Source: Gallaecimonas kandeliae
Lineage (GTDB): Bacteria; Pseudomonadota; Gammaproteobacteria; Enterobacterales; Gallaecimonadaceae
Reading direction: 5' to 3'
DNA: 64,000 nucleotides
Assembly: GCF_030450055.1 (NCBI RefSeq)
Contig: NZ_CP118480.1
Coordinates: forward strand, 682,001 to 746,000
In this document: positions 1 through 7,563 of the stretch, in pieces
Numbering within the stretch: position 1 is the first letter of the stretch
Layout: every line of letters begins with the position of its first letter
The notes under the pieces: model-generated
What the model saw: the letters and a program-made list of their open reading frames with translations, nothing else
Databases searched by the model: none
What the model was told of the DNA's origin: nothing
Position numbers and translations under genes: made by a program

Positions 1-1
1 C

Positions 2-217
2 CAGGCCCTGGACCACTACAGCAACAGCCGCCACACCGGCAGCCTGTTGCTGGTGGACCCTGACACCCAGCAGACGGTGGCGGCTTTCATGGCCGAGGAA
101 GCGGTCGAGGAGAGCGCTGCCAACAGGCCGGCCGTCAGCGCCGTAGAGAAGGAGCTGAACGCCTATATCCGCCGCCACTACCCCCATTGGCAGGCCCTGG
201 ACCTGAGCGACTGGTGA
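2..217 (+). CDS. cysN: Sulfate adenylyltransferase subunit 1, C-terminal fragment
   Basis: This is the last 71 codons of a gene that begins before the window. CysN is the GTP-binding subunit of ATP sulfurylase, which activates sulfate to adenosine 5'-phosphosulfate (APS). The visible part ends in a region containing [15 protein letters not shown], like the conserved end of CysN proteins (basic residues, then HFPHW). The GTPase domain lies outside the window, so the call rests on this tail and on the next gene being cysC. The stop codon overlaps the cysC start by one base (TGATG), which implies translational coupling. Confidence 0.85.
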   Translation, partial: QALDHYSNSRHTGSLLLVDPDTQQTVAAFMAEEAVEESAANRPAVSAVEKELNAYIRRHYPHWQALDLSDW

Positions 218-822
218 TGACGAGCAACCTGACCTGGCACCACCACGCCGTGGATGCCCAAAGCCGCGCCAAGGCCCTCAAGCAGAAGCCGCTGGTGCTC
301 TGGTTCACCGGCCTGTCCGGGGCCGGTAAGTCGACCCTGGCCAACGGCGTCGAGCAGGCCCTGGCGGAGCTGGGTAAGCACGCCTTTTTGCTGGACGGCG
401 ACAATGTCCGCCATGGCCTCTGCAAGGATCTCGGTTTCAGCGACGGCGATCGCACCGAGAACCTGCGCCGGGTCGGCGAGGTGGCGGCCCTGATGCTGGA
501 CGCCGGCCTCATCGTGCTGGCGGCCTTCGTTTCCCCCTTCAAGGCGGACCGCCAGTTGCTGCGGGACCGTCTTGGGGAGCGCTTTTTCGAGATCCATGTG
601 GACGCGGATCTCTCCACCTGCGAGGCCCGGGATCCCAAGGGCCTCTACGCCAAGGCCCGTCGCGGCGAGATCAAGCGGATGACAGGGCTGGACTCCCCCT
701 TCGAGGTGCCAGAGAATCCCGATCTGGTGATCAACACCCAGCAACTGTCGCCGGACGAGGCGGTGGCCAGGGTACTGATCTGGCTGGTGGACAAGGTGGG
801 ACTGGATGCAGCAACTGATTGA
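217..822 (+). CDS. cysC: Adenylylsulfate kinase
   Basis: APS kinase phosphorylates APS with ATP to give PAPS, the second activation step of assimilatory sulfate reduction in the cytoplasm. The 201-residue product has the Walker A motif GLSGAGKS at residues 32-39, then [10 protein letters not shown] and the APS-binding segment FVSPFKADR, and the [14 protein letters not shown] segment typical of the family. Length matches other CysC proteins. I chose the ATG that overlaps the cysN stop; a GTG one codon upstream and further upstream codons are possible but lie inside cysN. The order cysN-cysC-cysQ forms one transcription unit. Confidence 0.97.
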   Translation: MTSNLTWHHHAVDAQSRAKALKQKPLVLWFTGLSGAGKSTLANGVEQALAELGKHAFLLDGDNVRHGLCKDLGFSDGDRTENLRRVGEVAALMLDAGLIVLAAFVSPFKADRQLLRDRLGERFFEIHVDADLSTCEARDPKGLYAKARRGEIKRMTGLDSPFEVPENPDLVINTQQLSPDEAVARVLIWLVDKVGLDAATD

Positions 823-1546
823 GGCGGTCAAGGCCGCAGGCCTTAAGGCCCTGAGTTACCAAGGAAAGGTAAGAAGCGAAGACAAGGCGGACGGCTCTCC
901 TGTCACCCTGGCCGACCGCGCCGCCCACCAGATCCTGATGGCGGCCCTGGAGGCGCGGGACTACCCTGTGCTCTCCGAGGAAGGGGCCCATACCCCCTGG
1001 GCGGTGCGCCGGCACTGGGGCCGCTACTGGCTGGTGGATCCCCTGGACGGCACCAAGGAATTCCTGGCCGGCCGGGACGAGTTCACCGTCAATGTCGCCC
1101 TGATCGACAAGGGCAGGCCCGTGCTGGGGCTGGTCTATGTGCCGGCCACGGATCACCTCTACGTGGGCGAGCAAGGCAAGGGGGCTTACGTGGAAGTGGC
1201 GGGGCAGCGCCGCGCCATAGCGGTGCGCGAGGCGACGCCGCCCGTGGTGCTGGCCTCCCGCTCCCACCCTGTCCCTGAGCTGGTGCCCTGGCTGGCGGCG
1301 CTTGGCGAGCACCAGTTGGCCAACCGCGGCTCCAGCCTCAAGTTCTGCGCCATAGCCGAAGGCCAGGCCCAGCTTTATCCCCGCTTCAACCCCACCATGA
1401 TGTGGGACACGGCGGCGGGCCAGGCGGTGCTGGAAGCGGCCGGTGGCCAGGTGCTGACCCTGGATGGCGAGCCTTTGAGCTACCACAGGGAAGCGCTGCG
1501 CAACCCGGCCTTTATCGCCAGCGCCGGGGCCCTGCCATTGCCCTGA
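806..1546 (+). CDS. cysQ: 3'(2'),5'-bisphosphate nucleotidase
   Basis: CysQ hydrolyses 3'-phosphoadenosine 5'-phosphate, the by-product of PAPS reduction, to AMP, and so prevents its build-up. It belongs to the Mg-dependent, lithium-sensitive inositol-monophosphatase-like family. The metal-binding signatures are visible: [13 protein letters not shown] and, near the C-terminus, WDTAAGQAV. The product is 246 residues, the usual family length. It starts inside the end of cysC (17-base overlap), so it is probably translated from the same mRNA. A strong intrinsic terminator follows directly. Placement next to cysNC fits its role in sulfur assimilation. Confidence 0.96.
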   Translation: MQQLIEAVKAAGLKALSYQGKVRSEDKADGSPVTLADRAAHQILMAALEARDYPVLSEEGAHTPWAVRRHWGRYWLVDPLDGTKEFLAGRDEFTVNVALIDKGRPVLGLVYVPATDHLYVGEQGKGAYVEVAGQRRAIAVREATPPVVLASRSHPVPELVPWLAALGEHQLANRGSSLKFCAIAEGQAQLYPRFNPTMMWDTAAGQAVLEAAGGQVLTLDGEPLSYHREALRNPAFIASAGALPLP

Positions 1547-1553
1547 CGGCAAC

Positions 1554-1584
1554 AAAAAGCCCGGCCGAGCGCCGGGCTTTTTTT
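1554..1584. terminator. Rho-independent terminator after cysQ
   Basis: A GC-rich hairpin (AGCCCGGC, loop CGA, GCCGGGCT) is flanked by an A run on the left and eight T on the right, so it can serve cysQ and, in reverse, the leftward gene and repeat copies to its right. Confidence 0.9.
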
Positions 1585-1598
1585 TGGTAAAGAACGCC

Positions 1599-1759
1599 TT
1601 ATTGCCAGCTCAGGCTCAGCTCCCCTTCGGCCAGCTTTTTCAGTTCGGTCTCGAATTTGTTGTCCGGCTCGGTGGCCACCAGCCGGGCCAGTTCGTCGCC
1701 GATGGCGCTGAAGCGGCTGGATGGGTGGCAGGCGTGAGTCGCACCGCCGCCGGGGACCT
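1599..1759 (-). repeat. Tandem copy A of the 3' end of the TIGR03899-type gene
   Basis: The first of three direct repeats with a 161-bp period (starts at 1599, 1760 and 1921). Read leftward it encodes the last 37 codons of the neighbouring gene, from FSAIGDEL to the stop codon, with three clustered base changes that alter one residue (Thr to Lys). The remaining about 43 bp is a spacer shared exactly with copy B. It has no start codon or ribosome-binding site of its own, so it is a non-coding echo of the gene end. Confidence 0.9.
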
Positions 1760-1920
1760 TTATTGCCAGCTCAGGCTCAGCTCCCCTTCGGCCAGCTTAG
1801 TGAGTTCGGTCTCGAATTTGTTGTCCGGCTCGGTGGCCACCAGCCGGGCCAGTTCGTCGCCGATGGCGCTGAAGCGGCTGGATGGGTGGCAGGCGTGAGT
1901 CGCACCGCCGCCGGGGACCT
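1760..1920 (-). repeat. Tandem copy B of the 3' end of the TIGR03899-type gene
   Basis: The second 161-bp unit. Its roughly 118-bp coding-derived core differs from the real gene end (1921-2038) by a single synonymous base. Its spacer is identical to that of copy A, but in the intact gene the corresponding sequence is only loosely similar (shared GCACC..CCGCCGGG pattern). The mosaic of near-identity and divergence suggests recent duplication or conversion of the core rather than one simple duplication. Confidence 0.9.
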
Positions 1921-2721
1921 TTATTGCCAGCTTAGGCTCAGCTCCCCTTCGGCCAGCTTAGTGAGTTCGGTCTCGAATTTGTTGTCCGGCTCGGTGGCCA
2001 CCAGCCGGGCCAGTTCGTCGCCGATGGCGCTGAAGCGGTAATAGGTGAGGTGCACCCGCCGCCGGGTGCCGGCCAAAAGGCCTCTGTGGCCGCCCATGCT
2101 GAAATGGACAGGGTGCTGGCGCAGGTCGGCGCTGACCAGCTCTGAGCTTTGCAGCAGGCCCACCTCCATCAGGCTGGCCAGGGCCGAGTAGGGCAGGCCG
2201 AACTGGCCCAGGGGCAGCAGGCGGGTCTGGCTGCCCCCCAGGGTGTGGCGTCGGTAGAGCCCTATCACCAGCCGGTATTCGCTGCCCACCTGCATGGCCA
2301 TGTTCACCGCCTTGGCGAAGAGCATGGTTTCCTTCACCGACAGCTTTTCCAGGGTCTCCAGGGCCCGGCGCGAAAAGCTGCCCGGCTGTTCCAGTTCCTT
2401 GAGCAGAATGTTGGCCCAGAGGCCCTGCATGCGGTTGTTGCCGATGTTCTCAGAGAGGCGGCTGAAGTGATAGAACCAGTCGCCGTCCAGCTCATCCACC
2501 GCCGTGCTGTTATCGGACTGCAACAGGGCGCGCCTCAAGATGGCTTCCAGGTTCTTCTGGCGGCGGGTCACCCCTATGGCGGCGCGGCGGCGGGCCCTGT
2601 CCAGGGCGTCGCCTTTCTCCTCGCTGTAGAGGGATCCTTCCAGGCCCTGTTGCTGGGCCAACTGGCGCAGCCTGTCCTGGGGGCTGTAGCCGAGGCGTTC
2701 CAGGGGTTGGGTCTTGTCCAT
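1921..2721 (-). CDS. TIGR03899 family protein of unknown function
   Basis: The 266-residue product resembles the TIGR03899 family known from Vibrio and Shewanella-type bacteria, for which I know of no assigned function. It is cytoplasmic-looking, with no signal peptide or membrane segment, and is rich in Arg/Leu helices. Its first third is charged (DRARRRAAIGVTRRQKN). The middle (WFYHFSRLSENIGNNRMQ, then LEKLSVKETMLFAKA) is the best conserved part from memory. It is divergent from the L,D-transpeptidase gene, with about 100 bp between starts. The last 118 bp are the parent of the two extra copies lying immediately downstream. The family name is recalled, not searched. Confidence 0.75.
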   Translation of the reverse strand: MDKTQPLERLGYSPQDRLRQLAQQQGLEGSLYSEEKGDALDRARRRAAIGVTRRQKNLEAILRRALLQSDNSTAVDELDGDWFYHFSRLSENIGNNRMQGLWANILLKELEQPGSFSRRALETLEKLSVKETMLFAKAVNMAMQVGSEYRLVIGLYRRHTLGGSQTRLLPLGQFGLPYSALASLMEVGLLQSSELVSADLRQHPVHFSMGGHRGLLAGTRRRVHLTYYRFSAIGDELARLVATEPDNKFETELTKLAEGELSLSWQ

Positions 2722-2819
2722 GTCCGTACTGCCTAGATAGAAGTTGGCACCAGCCTAGCCCAAATCCCTGTGACTGTCGCCGGCGTAGTAACCATACTAG
2801 GTAAGGGAGGTGCCTTGGC

Positions 2820-3926
2820 ATGAGGTGGATGTTGCTGTTGTTGCTGCTGTGGGGCTCGCCGGCCAACGCCGACTGGCTGGCCCAGCAGCGCCAGGCCCTG
2901 ACCCAGGCCGCCCAGCAGATGGAGATGCTGGCGCAGATGGGGCGCTGGCCGCAGCTCGACAGCGACACGTTGCGCCCGGGCGACAAGGCCCCGGCCGTGG
3001 CCGAGCTGCGGGAGATGCTGTGGCTGACCGGCGATCTCCCCGAACAAGGCCGGAGCGATGTCTTAGACCCTGCCCTGGTGGCGGCGGTGAAGCGCTTCCA
3101 GCAGCGCCTCGGCCTGGATGCCGACGGCGTGGTGGGCAAGGCCACCCGCGCCGCCCTCAACGTCAAACCTGCCCAGCGGCTCCAGCAGATCCAGGCCACC
3201 CTGGCGCGGATGGCCGACTTCAGCCCGGCCCCCGAGCAACTGGTGGTCAATATCCCCGCCTTCACCCTGACCTGGTTCGACGGCGACCAGGTACGGCTCA
3301 GCTCCAAGATAGTGGTGGGCAGGCCATCGAGGCCCACGCCCCAGTTCGAGAGCGAGCTGGTGGCCGTGGAGCTCAACCCTTACTGGAACGTGCCCTACAG
3401 CATCTTTCGCAAGGACTACCTGCCCAAGGTCAGGCGCCTGGGGGTGGAAGAGCTGCTGCGCCACCATATCGACATAGTGGAAGGCTACGGCAGCCAGACC
3501 CAGGTGATCCCCATGCCGGAGCAGCTGCCGTCCCCCTGGCCACCGACCTGGCGGTTGCGCCAGCGCGCCGGTGTATACAACGCCCTCGGCCGTATCAAGT
3601 TCATCTTGCCCAACAACCATGCCGTCTACCTGCACGACACCAACCAGCCGGAGCTCTTCCACAGGGCGAGAAGGGCTTACAGCTCGGGCTGCGTGCGGGT
3701 ACAGATGGCCTACAACCTGGCCGACCAGTTGCTGATGGGTCACCCGGACTGGCAGCAACAGGTGGAAAGCGGCGAGCGCCAGAAGATCTTCCTCGACAAA
3801 CCCCTGCCCATAGCCCTGGTGTACTGGACCGCCTGGGTGGACGACCAGGGCCAGCTGCAGCTGCGGGACGACCTCTACGGCCTGGATCTGGGGCCAGGTT
3901 CACAATTTGCGCTGCATAAGGATTGA
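2820..3926 (+). CDS. L,D-transpeptidase, YcbB/LdtD type (short form)
   Basis: A periplasmic enzyme predicted to form 3-3 (mDAP-mDAP) cross-links in peptidoglycan. A signal peptide (MRWMLLLLLLWGSPANA) is followed by a peptidoglycan-binding domain around residues 50-115 (FQQRLGLDADGVVGKAT) and a YkuD catalytic domain. The catalytic signature is VYLHDT near residue 265, then SSGCVRV with the nucleophile Cys291. The segment matches YcbB closely (LHDT..ELF.R..RA.S.GCVRVQ), but at 368 residues the protein lacks most of the long N-terminal region of the roughly 615-residue E. coli enzyme. The ribosome-binding site AGGGAGG precedes the ATG. mepK follows 75 bp downstream, the same pairing as E. coli ycbB-ycbK. 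Confidence 0.93.
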   Translation: MRWMLLLLLLWGSPANADWLAQQRQALTQAAQQMEMLAQMGRWPQLDSDTLRPGDKAPAVAELREMLWLTGDLPEQGRSDVLDPALVAAVKRFQQRLGLDADGVVGKATRAALNVKPAQRLQQIQATLARMADFSPAPEQLVVNIPAFTLTWFDGDQVRLSSKIVVGRPSRPTPQFESELVAVELNPYWNVPYSIFRKDYLPKVRRLGVEELLRHHIDIVEGYGSQTQVIPMPEQLPSPWPPTWRLRQRAGVYNALGRIKFILPNNHAVYLHDTNQPELFHRARRAYSSGCVRVQMAYNLADQLLMGHPDWQQQVESGERQKIFLDKPLPIALVYWTAWVDDQGQLQLRDDLYGLDLGPGSQFALHKD

Positions 3927-4001
3927 ACATTTTTTGCGCAGCCTGTAGTTTGGTGACCGTTTGACGACAAATACCCGAAACACCCAGCCGTAGGAGGTGA
4001 A

Positions 4002-4550
4002 ATGCAGGGGAAAGTGCTCTCTCGTCGCCATTTTCTGTTTGGTGTCGGCGCCCTGGCAGCCGCCAGCGTCATTCCCGGTAAGGCCATGGCCAGCGTAGGC
4101 CACAAGCGGGCCCTGAGCCTGGTCAACCTCCATACCGGCGACCAGGCCGACGGCATTTACTGGCAAAACGGCCTTTACCAGCAGGATACGCTGCAAAGCT
4201 TCAACCAGGTTCTCAAAGACCACCGCAGCGGCGATGTCACCCACATGGATCCGGTGCTCTTCGATCAGCTGACCCACCTCACCGGCAAACTGGGTTTCGA
4301 GGGCACCATCCAGGTCATCTCCGGCTACCGTTCCCCCGCGTCCAACGCCGCCATGAAGAAGGCCGGCCACCATGTGGCGACCCATTCCTTCCACACCATG
4401 GGCCGGGCCATCGACATCCGCCTGCCCGGCATCAAGCTGGCCGACGCCCACAGGGCGGCCCTGTCCATGAAGGCCGGCGGCGTGGGCTACTATCCCCACG
4501 ACAACTTCATCCATATCGACACCGGGCCGGTAAGGCGCTGGAACGGTTGA
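4002..4550 (+). CDS. mepK: Murein endopeptidase MepK (YcbK, M15-like)
   Basis: MepK cleaves peptidoglycan cross-links, including the 3-3 links made by L,D-transpeptidases. The 182-residue product is the same length as E. coli YcbK. The N-terminus has a twin-arginine signal (SRRHFLFGVGALAAASV), so export is probably by Tat. Zinc ligands of the M15/DUF882 fold are visible: His131 and Asp138 in SFHTMGRAID, and His171 in HIDTG. The family signature SGYRSPASN is present. It is preceded by a GGAGGTG ribosome-binding site and followed by a terminator, and sits behind the transpeptidase gene, so one unit makes and remodels the same bond. Confidence 0.95.
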   Translation: MQGKVLSRRHFLFGVGALAAASVIPGKAMASVGHKRALSLVNLHTGDQADGIYWQNGLYQQDTLQSFNQVLKDHRSGDVTHMDPVLFDQLTHLTGKLGFEGTIQVISGYRSPASNAAMKKAGHHVATHSFHTMGRAIDIRLPGIKLADAHRAALSMKAGGVGYYPHDNFIHIDTGPVRRWNG

Positions 4551-4553
4551 ACG

Positions 4554-4580
4554 AAAAAGGCGCCCTGAGGCGCCTTTTTT
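4554..4580. terminator. Terminator between mepK and ytfJ
   Basis: The hairpin AAGGCGCC-CTGA-GGCGCCTT followed by a T run, with an A run on the other side, lies between convergent genes and probably works in both directions. Confidence 0.9.
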
Positions 4581-4599
4581 GATTCGGTCATTCTTACTT

Positions 4600-5154
4600 T
4601 CAGGCGCTGGCCAGCAGCTGCTTTACCAGGGTCATCACCTGCTTGACCTCGTCGCTGCTCAGCTTGCCGTCTTTGGCGAAGCGGACCTTGCCGCTGGGGT
4701 CGACCACGACGATGGCGGAGCTCTTGGGCTGGAGATCCCAGGCCTTTTTCACCAGGCCATTCTCGTCCAGCACTATCTCGGACCAGGGGTAGTCTTTCTT
4801 GGCGTCCTTGGCGGAGCTGCGCACGAAGCCACCGGTACCCCAGATGGCGTCGTCGACGTTGATGATGGTCACCGTCTGGTACTTGTCTGCCGGCAGGTGG
4901 GCGGCCTTGATGGCGTCGATCAGCGGCTCGTTGATCTCCTTGGCGCTGGTGCGGCCGGCGAAGTGCTGGATCACCCTGACCTTGCCGGTGAGGCTGTCGG
5001 TGTTGAAAGGCTGGTAGCCGAACTTCTTGCCTTCCAGGGTGATGGCGCCGTCCTTCTGGATGGCGACTTCCGGTACCGGGGCATTGGTCTGGATATTGTG
5101 GGCCAGGGCCGGGAAGGCCAGCAGGGCGGCCAGAGCCAGGGTACGTACTTGCAT
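4600..5154 (-). CDS. ytfJ: YtfJ family periplasmic protein
   Basis: A 184-residue exported protein of the YtfJ family, the same length as the E. coli protein. A signal peptide (MQVRTLALAALLAFPALA) is followed by a thioredoxin-like fold: KVRVIQHFAGRTSAKE in the position of the first strand and helix, then TIINVDDAIWGTGGFV and SAIVVVDPSGKVRFAKDGKLS. No CXXC is present, so it is not a standard thiol oxidoreductase. Function is unknown in the family. The start is set by an AGAGGAG ribosome-binding site 6 bases before the ATG; an in-frame extension to 5265 lacks a signal peptide at its start. In E. coli ytfJ lies close to cysQ, as here. Confidence 0.93.
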   Translation of the reverse strand: MQVRTLALAALLAFPALAHNIQTNAPVPEVAIQKDGAITLEGKKFGYQPFNTDSLTGKVRVIQHFAGRTSAKEINEPLIDAIKAAHLPADKYQTVTIINVDDAIWGTGGFVRSSAKDAKKDYPWSEIVLDENGLVKKAWDLQPKSSAIVVVDPSGKVRFAKDGKLSSDEVKQVMTLVKQLLASA

Positions 5155-5300
5155 GGTGCTGCTCCTCTTATGTGGTCCAACCATTGTGCAGTAACTTGTC
5201 GGACTTGTCAGGCGTTCAAGCTGATGCCGGTTGCAACAGGCTGTTAAAAAAGGCGCAATGATCACAGTTGCCGCTTTTTACAACAATGGAGTCTCAGCCC

Positions 5301-7553
5301 ATGCGTTTCATCGCCTTGCTGGCCGTCCTATGGATGGGCCTGGCCCAGGCCGCCGTGGTGGACGGCCTGACCGCCCGCAAGGGGTTCTATACCCTTTACC
5401 CCGACCCCGCCAAGGGGGTGCTTTGGCTGGCGCCCCGCTTCGACGAGCCTTTCCTGCTCCATGCCAGCCTGCCCTGGGGCCTGGGGGCCAACGAGGTGGG
5501 GCTGGACCGCAACCAGGTGACCGAAGCCGTACTGGTGCACTTCTCCCGCCAGGGCAACCAGGTGCAGCTGGTCAGGGACAACCTCAACTTCCGGGCCCCT
5601 GAAGGCTCGGCCGACGAGCGCCGCTCCGTCGAGGAAGCCTTCGCCCGCTCGGTGATCTGGCAGGGGCAGCTCAAAGACGGCAAGTACCTGGACGTCAGCT
5701 CCCTGGTGCTGAGCGACCGCCAGGACCTTGCCCAGCGCATCAAGGGCGCAGGGCAGGGCAGCTACAGCCTGGACGGCGGCCTCTCGGCCATGGACTGGCA
5801 GAGCAACAAGAGCTTCCCGGACAACACCGAGTTGCAGGCCATCCTCACCTTCAGCGGTGAGCCGGCGGGTGACGCCATCCGCTGGGCCGTGCCGGATCCC
5901 AAGCACCTGACCCTGGTGCAGCGCATCTCCCTTATCCGCCTGCCGGACGACGGCTACCGGCCGCTGCCCTACCACCCCAGGAGCGGCGCCTTTTCCATCA
6001 GCTTCCAGGACTACGCCACCCCCCTGGACCAGCCCATCGAGAAGGCCTACCAGCTGCGCCACAGGGCAGGGCCTGACAAGCCCATCATCTATTACTTGGA
6101 CAACGGCACCCCTGAGCCGGTGCGTTCGGCCTTGCTGGACGGTGCCCGCTGGTGGAGCGCCGCCTTCAAAGAAGTGGGTATCGACTTCGAGGTCAAGGTG
6201 CTGCCCGAAGACGCCGATCCCATGGACATCCGTTACAACGTCATCAACTGGGTGCACAGGGCGACAAGGGGCTGGTCCTACGGCGCCGCCGTGGCCGACC
6301 CGCGCACCGGCGAGATCTTGAAGGGCCAGGTGAGCCTGGGCTCCTTGCGGGTGCGCCAGGATCTGCGCATCGCCGAGGCCCTGGTGGGCAAGGCCCACAA
6401 GCAAGAGGCCTTGCAGATGGCCCTGGCCAGGCTGCGCCAGTTGGCCGCCCACGAGGTGGGCCATACCCTTGGCTTCCAGCACAACTTCGCCGCCAGCACC
6501 CAGGGGGACGCGTCCGTGATGGACTATCCCCATCCCAAGGTGCACCTCAAGGACGGCCAGGTGAGCCTGGCTGACGCCTATGCCGTCGGCGTCGGCCACT
6601 GGGACCACTATGTGGTGCACTACGCCTACGCCAAGGACGATGCCGAAAGGGCCAAACTCATCGAGGACAACCAGTCCCTGGCCTACATCTCCGACGAAGG
6701 GGCCCGCGGCTTTGCCAGCGCCGAAGGCAGTGCCAACCTCTGGGATTTCGGCAGCGATCCCCTGAAAGCCCTGGACCAGTTGCTGGCCGTGCGCAAGTTG
6801 GCCCTGGCCCACTTCGCCAAGGAGGCCGTCGGTGACGGCGAGCGCGGCGACGACTGGCAGCGCAAGCTCAGCCCCCTCTACCTGCTGCACCGCTACCAGG
6901 CCGAAGCCGTGGCCAGGTTACTTGGCGGCGTCAGTTACCGCTACGGCCGCCAGGGGGAGGCCGATCTCGGTGCCCAGCCCATCTCCGCCGAGCGTCAGCA
7001 GGCGGCCCTCAAGGCCCTGGACGGCTTGCTGGATGACGCCGTGCTGGACTTGCCCCAGAGCCTGGTGCGGGCCATGCCGCCATCCGGGCAGGACCTGGAG
7101 CTTAAAGCCGAATGGCTACCCAGCCGCCTTGGCCTCTTGTTCGACCCTCAGGCATCCGAGGAAGCGGCGGCGCAACTGGTGCTGGCCCCGGCCCTGGCGC
7201 CGGCGCGGCTGGAGCGCCTCTATCAGCAGGCCAAGGGCCCTGATATGCTGGAGGTCATCAATACGCTGGTGCTCAACCGCTGGCGCCAAGGCGAGCAGAG
7301 CCAAGCGCAGCAGGCGGTGGCCTGGCAGGGCCTGGCAGAAATCGCCAAGACCCTGCCCAAGCTCTCAGCCCCGGCCGGCGCCCTTTTGCGCAGCGAGCTG
7401 CGCCAGGCGGCGAGCTGGCTGCAGGGCCGCCGAGGGGATGCCAACTGGCCACGCCAGCAGCGTGAAGCCGGGCTCTGGTTGACGGCCTTCCTGGCCGATC
7501 CCAAGACGCCACTGCCGGCCCAGAGCACCATTCCGCCGGGTTCACCCATTTAA
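5301..7553 (+). CDS. Secreted zinc metalloprotease (DUF5117/DUF4953 type)
   Basis: A 750-residue protein with a signal peptide (MRFIALLAVLWMGLAQA) and the extended zinc motif HEVGHTLGFQHNF (His384, Glu385, His388, His394), followed by a Met-turn-like VMDYP. This is the layout of the large DUF5117-DUF4953 zinc proteases of Proteobacteria and Bacteroidetes; their substrates are not known to me. The SYGAAVADPRTGEI segment before the zinc site is also typical. The start chosen is the ATG with GGAG nine bases upstream; codons up to 5268 add residues ahead of the signal peptide. The next gene, an aminopeptidase, starts a few bases after this stop, so the pair may digest external protein and then the imported peptides. 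Confidence 0.9.
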   Translation: MRFIALLAVLWMGLAQAAVVDGLTARKGFYTLYPDPAKGVLWLAPRFDEPFLLHASLPWGLGANEVGLDRNQVTEAVLVHFSRQGNQVQLVRDNLNFRAPEGSADERRSVEEAFARSVIWQGQLKDGKYLDVSSLVLSDRQDLAQRIKGAGQGSYSLDGGLSAMDWQSNKSFPDNTELQAILTFSGEPAGDAIRWAVPDPKHLTLVQRISLIRLPDDGYRPLPYHPRSGAFSISFQDYATPLDQPIEKAYQLRHRAGPDKPIIYYLDNGTPEPVRSALLDGARWWSAAFKEVGIDFEVKVLPEDADPMDIRYNVINWVHRATRGWSYGAAVADPRTGEILKGQVSLGSLRVRQDLRIAEALVGKAHKQEALQMALARLRQLAAHEVGHTLGFQHNFAASTQGDASVMDYPHPKVHLKDGQVSLADAYAVGVGHWDHYVVHYAYAKDDAERAKLIEDNQSLAYISDEGARGFASAEGSANLWDFGSDPLKALDQLLAVRKLALAHFAKEAVGDGERGDDWQRKLSPLYLLHRYQAEAVARLLGGVSYRYGRQGEADLGAQPISAERQQAALKALDGLLDDAVLDLPQSLVRAMPPSGQDLELKAEWLPSRLGLLFDPQASEEAAAQLVLAPALAPARLERLYQQAKGPDMLEVINTLVLNRWRQGEQSQAQQAVAWQGLAEIAKTLPKLSAPAGALLRSELRQAASWLQGRRGDANWPRQQREAGLWLTAFLADPKTPLPAQSTIPPGSPI

Positions 7554-7563
7554 GGAGATGTCG

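Noticed and set aside
1599-2038. CRISPR-like array
   Set aside because: Three units of 161 bp derived from coding sequence; spacers are identical, not unique.
1584-2041. Rightward open frames with internal repeats
   Set aside because: They arise from the 161-bp repeat of the leftward gene's end; no ribosome-binding site or plausible start.
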